A stretch of 64,000 bases of DNA from Bin87 sp963666865 (GTDB taxonomy: Bacteria; Chloroflexota; Dehalococcoidia; Lucifugimonadales; UBA3495), in NCBI GenBank assembly GCA_963666865.1, contig OY763072.1:1798001-1862000 (forward strand). Direction: 5' to 3'. The notes beneath the pieces were generated by a model that did no database searches, was not told the DNA's origin, and saw only the letters and a list, made by a program, of their open reading frames with translations. Below are positions 50,271 through 58,296 of this stretch, piece by piece (the first letter of the stretch is position 1; each line of letters begins with the position of its first letter). The position numbers were made by a program, and so were the translations under genes.

Positions 50271-51368
50271 TTAAGCGGCCGCCTTGTACGCCTCCAGCAA
50301 CGCGGGATTGACGCGGCCGTTTTCGATGCGGTCATCGAACCCGCAGGACTTGAGCCGTTGGAAGTATTCTTTGACCTGGCGCTGGCGGATGGCAGCCAAT
50401 ATCTTCTGGCCTTCCTCTGCTTTATCAGCTCCGCCGCCCAGCAGGATGGCCAGCGATTCGGCGGTGAGGTTCGCGCTGCGGGCGGCCGGGTTCTCGCCGC
50501 CGTTGCCCGTAGCCTGCCGGTCCTCAGCTTCGTCCAGGTAATAGTGCATCTCTTCCCGACGCTCGGGGGTGCATTCGTTCATGTATCGGGCGTGCAGCAC
50601 GCCAAAGGCCACGTGGCGGGCTTCGTCTTGGGCGGCGCGTCGGTAGATGGCCTTCTCGGCGTCGTTGTAGGCCATCAGCTCGCCCAGGCGGAACAGGGTC
50701 AAGACGTTCCCCTCGCCCACGATGTGCAACCGGCTGGAGAGTTCGGTGAACTCCCGGGCATTGTCGGTGCTGCCGCCGGTGACGTCGCTGACGGAATCGA
50801 TCATCCTCATCAGCCCGCCGCCATTAGCCAGGGCTCGCTTGCGGAAGACTTCCATGTGGCGCGATTCGTCCATGACTTGCGTCAACAGGAACATCCGCAC
50901 TTCGTGGTAGTCGGGCGACATCTGCGAGATGAAACGTCCGGGCACGTCGGCGGCGACGAATTCAACCTGGGCGAAGAATGTGGCCAGTTGACATTGCGCC
51001 GCTTCAATGTCGTCGGGCAAGGGCCGCAGCGTTTCCCAGGGAATATCGGTGGCCGAGGACCACTGGCGGGATACGGCTTCCTGGTAAAGCTTGGTCAGGT
51101 TGAAGCCCCAGACTTCTTTCTTGTCCCGGAAGGTATATGCGGAAAACTGCGGAACGCCCTCCCGAGGCACCGCTCCGCGCATCCGCTGTGTTTGGTTGGG
51201 GGATTCGTCCAGCAAATCAGGGGTATTTTCAGCCAGGGTCGGATCCCGCTCCAATTCCTCCGCCGAGCCGGGAACCTGGTCCTTGATCTGTTGGAGCCAG
51301 GACAGGCTGAAACCATTCTGTAGCGCCTGTTCCATCTCCACGGTGCTGCGATCTTGCAAAGTAGCCAT
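50271..51368 (-). CDS. Ferritin-like/R2-like diiron protein
   Basis: The 365-residue product resembles ribonucleotide reductase R2/ferritin-like diiron proteins. Metal-ligand candidates are Glu136 (AQVEFVAA), the first ExxH Glu168-His171 (DESRH), and the second ExxH Glu249-His252 (DEARH). Other R2 features include LYQEAVSRQWSSATDIPWETL (quoted in part). It has no clear R2 radical Tyr that I can place, so an oxygenase-like role is as likely. Its paralogue with altered ligands sits 0.8 kb downstream, beyond the toxin-antitoxin pair. Confidence 0.86.
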   Translation of the reverse strand: MATLQDRSTVEMEQALQNGFSLSWLQQIKDQVPGSAEELERDPTLAENTPDLLDESPNQTQRMRGAVPREGVPQFSAYTFRDKKEVWGFNLTKLYQEAVSRQWSSATDIPWETLRPLPDDIEAAQCQLATFFAQVEFVAADVPGRFISQMSPDYHEVRMFLLTQVMDESRHMEVFRKRALANGGGLMRMIDSVSDVTGGSTDNAREFTELSSRLHIVGEGNVLTLFRLGELMAYNDAEKAIYRRAAQDEARHVAFGVLHARYMNECTPERREEMHYYLDEAEDRQATGNGGENPAARSANLTAESLAILLGGGADKAEEGQKILAAIRQRQVKEYFQRLKSCGFDDRIENGRVNPALLEAYKAAA

Positions 51369-51477
51369 GAACAATCCCTTCTTCGCCAGAATGACGGAAT
51401 TATGACCGCAATTTACCCGATAGGCCGTTTTACCGTCAAGGCCATCGAAGCCTCACGCGGGCCCAGCGGAAAGATGC

Positions 51478-52215
51478 CTAGCGGTTCCGCAGCGCCGGCG
51501 CTCCGATGCGCCGCTCGGTGCCGTTGGCGATCCGCCGGATGTTGTCCCGGTGTTGCCAGATAATGACGGCACCCCCGATGAAGGCGTACAGCGTGTACGG
51601 TTCGCTGTATCCGGCCAGGAGCATGAGCGCGAGGCTAATCACGGCCACCGTGAAGGTGCCGACGATACTCCCCAGGGAAAGGTATCGGCTCGACAACGTG
51701 ATAACCAGGAAGAGCGCGGCTCCAATCGCCGCCACCCACGGAGCCATCACCGACAAGCCCCCCAACCCGGGCAGGATGCCGCGACCGCCGCGGAACCTCA
51801 AGAAAACCGGCCAGTTGTGTCCGCACAAAGCGAACAAAGCGGCGACTACCTCCGGTTCTCCCAGCCCGATTGCCCAGCGGGCCAGCAGCGCCGCCAGGAC
51901 CCCCTTTCCGGCGTCCAGGACGAACACCAGGGCCGCCGCTTTGCCTCCGGCGGTGCGCAGGATGTTGGACATCCCGGTGCGGCCACTGCCGAAGTCCCGA
52001 ATGTCCTCGCCCATGGTCAGGTTGACGAATATGTACCCCCACGAAATCGACCCTATCAGGTAAGCCGCGGCGCATATCATTGCATACCGCGCAGGCAGGG
52101 CGAGTTGCGAAGCGGTCTCCAACAACACGACGCCAACGGACGCCAGAAACAGCGCCGTGAGTAACATGGCCCAGGTTGCCCGTGTCGGACGCCGCATAGC
52201 TAATATAATGGGCAC
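51478..52215 (-). CDS. plsY: Glycerol-3-phosphate acyltransferase PlsY
   Basis: The 245-residue product is a PlsY-type integral membrane acyltransferase that transfers an acyl group from acyl-phosphate to glycerol-3-phosphate. The three motifs are GSISWGYIFVNLTMGEDIRDFGSGRTGMSN (quoted as FGSGRTGMSN), GHNWPVFLRFRGGRG and the C-terminal WQHRDNIRR. A GTG at 52215 is 2 bases after the der stop; an ATG at 52197 is an alternative start. Confidence 0.93.
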   Translation of the reverse strand: MPIILAMRRPTRATWAMLLTALFLASVGVVLLETASQLALPARYAMICAAAYLIGSISWGYIFVNLTMGEDIRDFGSGRTGMSNILRTAGGKAAALVFVLDAGKGVLAALLARWAIGLGEPEVVAALFALCGHNWPVFLRFRGGRGILPGLGGLSVMAPWVAAIGAALFLVITLSSRYLSLGSIVGTFTVAVISLALMLLAGYSEPYTLYAFIGGAVIIWQHRDNIRRIANGTERRIGAPALRNR

Positions 52216-52217
52216 GG

Positions 52218-53756
52218 TCAGCGCCTACCGCCGCGAATTCCCGACCTCGATTTCAATTCCGTCCGCTCCGGCCGGAAAATCAGCCGCAGGTGGGTGCGAT
52301 CAAACCCGAAGCGGTTGCGGATCTGGTTTTCCAGATAGCGTTGGTAGGAGAAATGCAGCAGCTTGGGGTCGTTGACCGAGAAAACGAACGTGGGTGGATT
52401 GACCCCTACTTGACGCACCCGCCGGATCCGCAGTCGGTTTCTGATATTGCCCCGTTGCGAAGGCGGGGAGTGGGTCGATACTGCGTCGGCGAGGAGGTAC
52501 TGAAGCTCCCGGAACGGCACCCGCTTTTGGCGCTCTTGCCAAAGCGATAGCGCCGTGTCCAGCAGGTCGTCAATCCCATCCCCGGTCAAAGCCGATGTGA
52601 AGCATACCGGCACGTAGGGCATGAAATGCAACCGTTCCTGAACCCGGTGTAAGCTGCGCTCCATGCGAAAACGGTTCTGGTTGACCAGATCCCATTTGTT
52701 GACCACAACGATGAGGCCCCGGTTGGTGTCCCAGGCCAGTCCCGCGATATGCGCGTCCTGAGCCGTGGCCAACTCGGTGGCGTCGGTTATCAGCAGCGTG
52801 ATGTCGCTGCGGTGAACGGCGTTGACGGCGCGCAGTACGCTGTAGCGCTCAATACCGCGTTCCACCTGCCCCGGCCGACGAATGCCGGCAGTGTCCACCA
52901 ACGTGACGGTATGGTCACGGTATGATACCGAAGTATCCAACGCGTCCCGTGTGGTGCCGGCCACCGGACTAACGATGCTCCGCTCTTCTCCGATGATGCG
53001 GTTGGTCAGCAGGGATTTGCCCACGTTGGTTCGGCCCACGATAGCCAAACGGAGTTCGGTGGGCACTTCATACGGCGCCTCATCGGGAGCGCCGTCTTGT
53101 GCGTCGTCCTCCCACCAATCATCTTCGCCAACGGCGGCAGCATCTTCGTCCTCCCACAGGTCGGCCAATTCCGGTTGCGGAAGCAAATCGACAATTCGTT
53201 CCAGCAAATCGTAGATGCCGTAGTTGTGGTAGGCCGAGATGAAGGCCGTCTCATTCAACCCCAACCCGTAAAACTCCACCGCCGCCATTTCGCGGTTGTC
53301 ATTGTCCACTTTGTTAACCGCGAGCAGGACAGGCTTGTCGGTGCGCCGGAGCCTTTGGGCCACGGCCTCGTCGGTGGCGGTAACGCCTTGGATTGCGTCG
53401 GTCAGGAAGACGATGACGTCGGCGGCGCCCATGGCCATGTCGGCCTGCTGCTGGACACGCTGGGGGATATGGCCCTCAGGGTCATCTTCGAGACCGCCGG
53501 TGTCCACCATTAGGAAAGGCCGGCCCTTCCATGTGGCGCGCGCAATGAGACGGTCGCGGGTGGTGCCGGCCACCTCGGACACGATGGCATGGCGACGGGA
53601 TAGTATCCGGTTGAATAGAGACGACTTGCCCACGTTGGGCCGACCGATGATGGCAACCATCGGATCCGTAGTCGGCACTGGAGTACGCGGTTCCGTCTCG
53701 GCGGCAACCTCCGTATCCGCGAGGACTTGAGCCATGCTTTGATCAGAAGAGGTCAT
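52218..53756 (-). CDS. der: Ribosome biogenesis GTPase Der (EngA)
   Basis: The 512-residue product has the tandem GTPase domains and KH-like domain of Der. The first Walker A is GRPNVGKSS near residue 38 and the second is GRTNVGKSL near 244, with AGTTRDRL and AGTTRDAL switch I motifs and NKVD/NKWD base-binding motifs. An acidic linker of about 40 residues (WEDEDAAAVGEDDWWEDD) separates the two domains and is longer than in most relatives. It acts in 50S subunit assembly. Confidence 0.96.
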   Translation of the reverse strand: MTSSDQSMAQVLADTEVAAETEPRTPVPTTDPMVAIIGRPNVGKSSLFNRILSRRHAIVSEVAGTTRDRLIARATWKGRPFLMVDTGGLEDDPEGHIPQRVQQQADMAMGAADVIVFLTDAIQGVTATDEAVAQRLRRTDKPVLLAVNKVDNDNREMAAVEFYGLGLNETAFISAYHNYGIYDLLERIVDLLPQPELADLWEDEDAAAVGEDDWWEDDAQDGAPDEAPYEVPTELRLAIVGRTNVGKSLLTNRIIGEERSIVSPVAGTTRDALDTSVSYRDHTVTLVDTAGIRRPGQVERGIERYSVLRAVNAVHRSDITLLITDATELATAQDAHIAGLAWDTNRGLIVVVNKWDLVNQNRFRMERSLHRVQERLHFMPYVPVCFTSALTGDGIDDLLDTALSLWQERQKRVPFRELQYLLADAVSTHSPPSQRGNIRNRLRIRRVRQVGVNPPTFVFSVNDPKLLHFSYQRYLENQIRNRFGFDRTHLRLIFRPERTELKSRSGIRGGRR

Positions 53757-53780
53757 AAACGTTCCGCTTGTCGTCAGGTG

Positions 53781-54317
53781 TCAGTCCGTTCCGTCGTTTC
53801 CTGGTCTGTGTTTCAGCGAGAAACCCACCTCAGACGTGTCGCCAAGTTGCAAACCATTATCGCCGGTGAGCGACCGCAAACGCCTCAATTGGGTATTGCT
53901 GACAATCGTGAACGGGCGCGGCGGGGCGTCCGGCAGCGAGAGGAGGACCGACATTACGTCATCAACCTTGTCCAGCATCTCGGCCAATTCTTCGGGGGGA
54001 TAGTAGTTCTCGTAAAAGTTCTGGTGTCCAACACGATATGCCTCGGAAAGGGCTTCCTGCAGGTCAACGTTCGGGGTCTCAGCCAGCATCTGAAGCCCTA
54101 CGTTATGGATGTCCTGGTGGTTCTTGTGCCGCCAGCCGCGCTGCTCCGCGATGGCTTTCAGCGGTTGCACCACGGCCCCCCAAGCCTTTTCACCGGATTG
54201 CAGGCGGTTCCCTTTTTCCAGTTCTTCCCGGGCGTGAATGATAAACCGACGGCTTATCCGGCGACGGTCGTCCAAGCTTTGTTCACCGGGCTCGGGCAAA
54301 TCGGGAACGTTAAGCAT
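53781..54317 (-). CDS. PaREP1/HEPN-like helical protein
   Basis: The 178-residue product is helical. The first 100 residues (FIIHAREELEKGNRLQSGEKAWGAV, then QRGWRHKNHQDI) match the PaREP1-type family, which is related to HEPN domains. ATG 54317 follows AGAGG. A longer frame upstream to 54506 does not look family-like. It may be one half of a toxin-like pair, but no partner nucleotidyltransferase is alongside. It lies between argF and der. Confidence 0.7.
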   Translation of the reverse strand: MLNVPDLPEPGEQSLDDRRRISRRFIIHAREELEKGNRLQSGEKAWGAVVQPLKAIAEQRGWRHKNHQDIHNVGLQMLAETPNVDLQEALSEAYRVGHQNFYENYYPPEELAEMLDKVDDVMSVLLSLPDAPPRPFTIVSNTQLRRLRSLTGDNGLQLGDTSEVGFSLKHRPGNDGTD

Positions 54318-54393
54318 ATCAGCCTCTAGTCTTGACTCGTTGCTAAATCCACTGCTCGCGGCGTATGTTGCGTTCATTCTACGATAGCGTTCC

Positions 54394-55326
54394 TTATGCC
54401 AGCAAAAACTCCAATACGGCTTTCTGGGCATGCAGCCGGTTGTGTGCCTGTTGGTAAGCCACTGATTGCGGGTGTTCAAGCATTCCCGGCGGCACTTCCT
54501 CGCCATAATGGGCCGGCATATCGTGCATGAAGCATGCGTCTGGAGCCGCCCGTTTCATCAGCGCATCATCCACCGTATAGCCCTGGAAGGCGCGGAGGCG
54601 CTCCTCAGTCTCCGCTTCGTCGCCCATGCTGGTCCACACATCGGTGTACACCACGTTGGCGTCGGTCACGGCGTCGGAGGGACGCACTAACGGATGCACC
54701 GTGGGACGCGACCCGCCGTCGGCTCGGCTGCCGCGCTCGCTGGCGTCGGCGAATATGGACTCTTCCAATTGGTAGCCGTGGGGCGCGGCAATAGAGAAAT
54801 TCATGCCTACCGCCGGAGACCCCAGGCACAGGCTCCGTGCCACGTTGTTGCCGTCGCCGATGTACGCGAGGTTCAACCCGTCGGTCCGGCCGTGTGTCTC
54901 GGCGATGGTCAACAAGTCAGCCATGGTTTGGCAGGGATGTTCAACATCGGATAGCGCATTTACAACCGGAATATTCCCGTACCGTGCCAAGCCCACTAGG
55001 GATTCGTGAGAGTTTACGCGGGCCACGATGCAGTCCACATAACCGCTCAGGACGCGAGCAACGTCTGAAACAGGTTCACGTTGTCCCAACCCCACCTCCT
55101 CCTGTCCCATGTAAAGGCTGAATCCGCCGAGCTCGGCAATTCCGATCTGGAAACTGACTCGGGTGCGGAGCGACGGCTTTTCGAACAGCAGGGCAACTCG
55201 CTTGCCGGCCAGGGGGCGCTCTCTGCCCGGTGGAGCGGCCTTCAATTCCTGCGCCCGCCCGAGGAGTCGGCGTGTTTCGTCGGGTGAAATGTCGGTTATG
55301 GAAAGGAAGTCCCTTTTGTCAGGCAT
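54394..55326 (-). CDS. argF: Ornithine carbamoyltransferase
   Basis: The 310-residue product is an OTC that makes citrulline from ornithine and carbamoyl phosphate. It has SLRTRVSF (the carbamoyl-phosphate loop, Ser52-Arg56; the usual first pair is S-T), HPCQTMADLLT, the ornithine-site YTDVWTSMGDE, and FMHDMPAHYGEEV. In the last motif the usual H-C-L-P is H-D-M-P, so the Cys that contacts ornithine is Asp269. It may be a divergent OTC or a related carbamoyltransferase. The gene is divergent from the thioesterase gene. Confidence 0.9.
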   Translation of the reverse strand: MPDKRDFLSITDISPDETRRLLGRAQELKAAPPGRERPLAGKRVALLFEKPSLRTRVSFQIGIAELGGFSLYMGQEEVGLGQREPVSDVARVLSGYVDCIVARVNSHESLVGLARYGNIPVVNALSDVEHPCQTMADLLTIAETHGRTDGLNLAYIGDGNNVARSLCLGSPAVGMNFSIAAPHGYQLEESIFADASERGSRADGGSRPTVHPLVRPSDAVTDANVVYTDVWTSMGDEAETEERLRAFQGYTVDDALMKRAAPDACFMHDMPAHYGEEVPPGMLEHPQSVAYQQAHNRLHAQKAVLEFLLA

Positions 55327-55436
55327 GGTCGGTGTCCTGGTGGTATGGGTCGTTCGACGACAAATCTGAGACCGGCATTATGATAGCATACAGGCCGGCA
55401 ATGAACCGGGACCGGAACTCGGATACAGGAGCAGAT

Positions 55437-55865
55437 ATGAGCGAACAAAACAGCAGCGTCGATAAGGAGCTTGTCCCGGGCCTGACGGGGCGGTGCGAGG
55501 TATTGGTACGCGAACATAACGTCGCCCCTCACGTCGCCAAGCTCAGCACCCCGTCCATGATCAGCGCTATGGAACAGGCGTCGCAACGAGCGGTCCTTGA
55601 CCACTTGCCGGCGGAACAGTCAACGGTGGGGTTCGAGGTGAACATACGGCACGTCGCCGGGGCCGATATTGGCGCGACTGTTGTCGCCGTAGCCGAGTTG
55701 GAGCGCATTGACGGACGTTGGCTCTATTTCAAGGTCGAGGCTTTTGACGGCGACCGCACCATCGGCGTGGGAACCCATCGCCGCGCCATCATCACGCTGC
55801 CGCCGGAGGCTACCAACCGGGGCGGTGGCAATCCGCCACTGGCGGACCACACCCACGAACTATGA
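55437..55865 (+). CDS. Hot-dog thioesterase family protein (FlK-like)
   Basis: The 142-residue product is a single hot-dog-fold protein. Similarity to fluoroacetyl-CoA thioesterase-like proteins is seen in PHVAKLSTPSMISAMEQASQ (quoted in part) and GFEVNIRHVAGADIG. The Thr and Glu residues in the central helix (STPSMISAMEQA) are the likely catalytic ones. AGGAGC precedes the ATG by 7 bases. The substrate is not known. Confidence 0.85.
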   Translation: MSEQNSSVDKELVPGLTGRCEVLVREHNVAPHVAKLSTPSMISAMEQASQRAVLDHLPAEQSTVGFEVNIRHVAGADIGATVVAVAELERIDGRWLYFKVEAFDGDRTIGVGTHRRAIITLPPEATNRGGGNPPLADHTHEL

Positions 55866-55881
55866 GCGCACTTGCAAAACC

Positions 55882-55910
55882 GTAGGGGCGGGTTTCAAAC
55901 CCGCCCCTAC
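55882..55910. repeat. 29-bp palindromic repeat, GGGTTTCAAACCC-core variant
   Basis: Outer GTAGGGGC and GCCCCTAC enclose the core GGGTTTCAAACCC. It sits between the convergent thioesterase and NHL-protein genes and matches the 27235 copy except for two compensatory core bases. Confidence 0.9.
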
Positions 55911-55933
55911 CCTTTGGTGTGCGTACCTTTGCC

Positions 55934-56983
55934 CTACAGGTTGAACTGCGGGTCGAGGTAATCGTCGTCCTTCTGGTACACCTGAAGACGCGAACGCAGG
56001 GTGTCGCAGACCAGTAGCCGGTTGTTGGCACGGTCGAACTTTACGCCCATGGGCATCCGGAAGGTCCTCTGCTGCTGCTCCAGGTCGGGGACCCGGCGGC
56101 GAGCCTTCACCATGTCGGGGTTGGCGTTGAGCGACAAGTCGCCCCATTCCGACACCTCGGTGGCGTCGCCTTCCAGGTAGGCCAGCGGGCGAGCGTCGGC
56201 GTCATAGATCACGACGCGCTCGTTAAGCCAGTCAGCCACATACACATCGCCTTCGTTGTCGATGTCCACGCCCAACGGGTGGTTCAACTCGCCGGAGCGA
56301 GTGCCGCGGCTCCCGAAGGTGCGCAGGTGGGTGCCGCCGGGAGTGTACTTCTGCACTCGGTGGTTGCCCCAGTCGGCGATATACAGGTCGCCGGCGTTGT
56401 CGATGCTGATGCCTGAGGGCATTTCCAGGTCTTCGGGGCCGTCGCCCTTGGTGCCGAAGCCGCCCAGGTATTCGCCGTCCTTAGTGAACTTCTGGACGCG
56501 GCTGCTCCTGGCTGAAACTACCCAGAGGTTGTCGTCGGCGTCGAAGGCCAATCCGGCGGCGCCGCTGAGCTGGCCTTCACCCTCGCCAGCCTCGCCCCAA
56601 TGCGTCTGTAGTTCTCCGTCGGCGTCGAACACGGCGATCATGTTCTTCCACTCGTCGGAAGCATATACGTTTCCGGCGGAATCAACGGCAATCCCGGTGA
56701 TCCACTCGAACAGTCCACGCGAACTTGCCTGGTAGGCGATGCCTTCCCGGCCGAATTCGCCCAGGAACTCCTCGCCGCCCTTGCCGTCGGTGTGGCCGAT
56801 GGTGCACTTGGTGATGCGGGCGCTGGGGTTCTGCTCGCCGCCCCGGTTGGCGACGTACATGGTCCCGTCATTCAGGGTCGCTACGCCAACAGGTTGGCTG
56901 AAACCCATGCCCACCTGACCCTGGCGGCCAACGTTCTTGACGTACAGCCATGCCCGACCGCTTGCTACGGTATTCTGGGCCAT
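55934..56983 (-). CDS. NHL-repeat beta-propeller protein, second copy
   Basis: The 349-residue product contains several NHL units: VGVATLNDGTMYVANRGG, ITGIAVDSAGNVYASDEW, AGLAFDADDNLWVV, SGISIDNAGDLYIADWGNHRVQKY and LGVDIDNEGDVYVADWLNERVV (quoted in parts). A six-bladed propeller is expected. No signal peptide is seen. It is the last gene of the DUF1800-DUF1501-NHL run, 84 bases after DUF1501, and may be expressed with them. Confidence 0.9.
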   Translation of the reverse strand: MAQNTVASGRAWLYVKNVGRQGQVGMGFSQPVGVATLNDGTMYVANRGGEQNPSARITKCTIGHTDGKGGEEFLGEFGREGIAYQASSRGLFEWITGIAVDSAGNVYASDEWKNMIAVFDADGELQTHWGEAGEGEGQLSGAAGLAFDADDNLWVVSARSSRVQKFTKDGEYLGGFGTKGDGPEDLEMPSGISIDNAGDLYIADWGNHRVQKYTPGGTHLRTFGSRGTRSGELNHPLGVDIDNEGDVYVADWLNERVVIYDADARPLAYLEGDATEVSEWGDLSLNANPDMVKARRRVPDLEQQQRTFRMPMGVKFDRANNRLLVCDTLRSRLQVYQKDDDYLDPQFNL

Positions 56984-57067
56984 AGTTATTCCTCCACTTG
57001 CTCTACGTTAGTCGGGGTGGCGGCGTCAAATCGAAGCGCCGCCACCGCTTTTGCTGGGCCTGTGGGC

Positions 57068-58201
57068 TTACTTCTTGATGATGTCCAGCTTGGGGAAGGT
57101 CCCGTTGACGATGGGGTTGGAGTCCATGCCGAGCCAGTCCTCAACGATGCTGGAGTAGGCGCCGCGGAAGTCATAGTTGGGAACCAGGTCGCCCTGTTCC
57201 AGGTCCTCGTTCTTCCGGGACGGATACTCGCCGTAGAAGCCGCCCTGGACCGAATCGCCGATGGCGAAGGCTACGCCGGCTGCGCCGTGGTCGGTACCGG
57301 AGCCGTTGTCGCGGACGCGGCGGCCGAACTCGGAGAACAGGTACATGACGATGTTCTCGCCGGTGTTGTGCTCCTTCATGTCCTCGAAGAAGGCGCTGAT
57401 GCCCTCGGAGACTTCCTTCCACAGCACCGGGTGGGCCGCGGCCTCACCGGCGTGGGTGTCGAAGCTGCCGTGCTGGGTGTAGAAAATCTTCGTGCCCAGA
57501 TCGGCCATGTACACCTGGGCGATGTCGCGGAGGTGCATGGCGATGGGGCTGTTGGGATATTCCACGTTGCTGGAGTACCGCTCCGGCGCGACCTTGACGA
57601 TGTCGGCGCCGACCATGGCGTCGGTGCCGGTGGAGCGCAGGTAGTCGTTGACGTAGCTGCCGCCCACGGTGGGGGAGTACATCTTGGAGAACAGGTCCAG
57701 AGCCCTGGAGCGCTGGTCGGCGTCGGCGATGCCGGTCAGGAGACCGTAGGTGCTCAGATCGGCGATGGCGGCTACGGGAACGCCGGGGACGGCCAGCGCG
57801 CGGGGCAGGCCGTGGCCGAAGTTGATGGCCGTCAGCACGTTCTCTTTGTCGGGGTCCATCTCGCGAGCGACGCGGCCGGCCCAGCCTTCCGTTCCGACCT
57901 TGTCCGGTTCGCAGGTGTGCCAGATGTCCATGCTGCGGAAGTGCGAGCGGGGGCTGTCGGCGTAGCCGATGCCGTGGATGACGGCGACCTTGCCCTGGTC
58001 AAACAGCTCTTTCATCGGACCCATGGTGGGGGCGAAACCGAGCTCGTCGTTGACGGGGATGATGCTCTCGCGGTCGTAGCGGACCGCGGGGCGGTTGTCA
58101 TAGTACAACGAGTCGTTGTAGGGGATCACCGTGTTGAAGTAGTCGTTGCCGCCGGTGAGCTGCAGGACCACAATCACCGGATCTTTCTTGGTGGAGGTCA
58201 T
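57068..58201 (-). CDS. DUF1501 family protein without a Tat signal
   Basis: The 377-residue product matches DUF1501: VIVVLQLTGGNDYFNTVIPYN near the N-terminus (quoted in part), AVIHGIGYADSPRSHFRSMDIWHT, then FYTQHGSFDTHAGE and SEFGRRVRDNGSGTDHGAAG near the C-terminus. These resemble sulfatase-type metal sites. Most DUF1501 proteins have a twin-arginine signal; this one starts MTSTKKDP and has none, so it may be cytoplasmic. AAGGAG precedes ATG 58201. It is paired with DUF1800 as in other genomes. Confidence 0.92.
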   Translation of the reverse strand: MTSTKKDPVIVVLQLTGGNDYFNTVIPYNDSLYYDNRPAVRYDRESIIPVNDELGFAPTMGPMKELFDQGKVAVIHGIGYADSPRSHFRSMDIWHTCEPDKVGTEGWAGRVAREMDPDKENVLTAINFGHGLPRALAVPGVPVAAIADLSTYGLLTGIADADQRSRALDLFSKMYSPTVGGSYVNDYLRSTGTDAMVGADIVKVAPERYSSNVEYPNSPIAMHLRDIAQVYMADLGTKIFYTQHGSFDTHAGEAAAHPVLWKEVSEGISAFFEDMKEHNTGENIVMYLFSEFGRRVRDNGSGTDHGAAGVAFAIGDSVQGGFYGEYPSRKNEDLEQGDLVPNYDFRGAYSSIVEDWLGMDSNPIVNGTFPKLDIIKK

Positions 58202-58296
58202 TGCGTATCTCCTTGTCGTAATGTGCGTGGCTTGGTTCCTTGGGAGGGAGATTGGAGCAGGCCACAATCACGCGGCCTGCTCCGCTGTCTCCAAGT

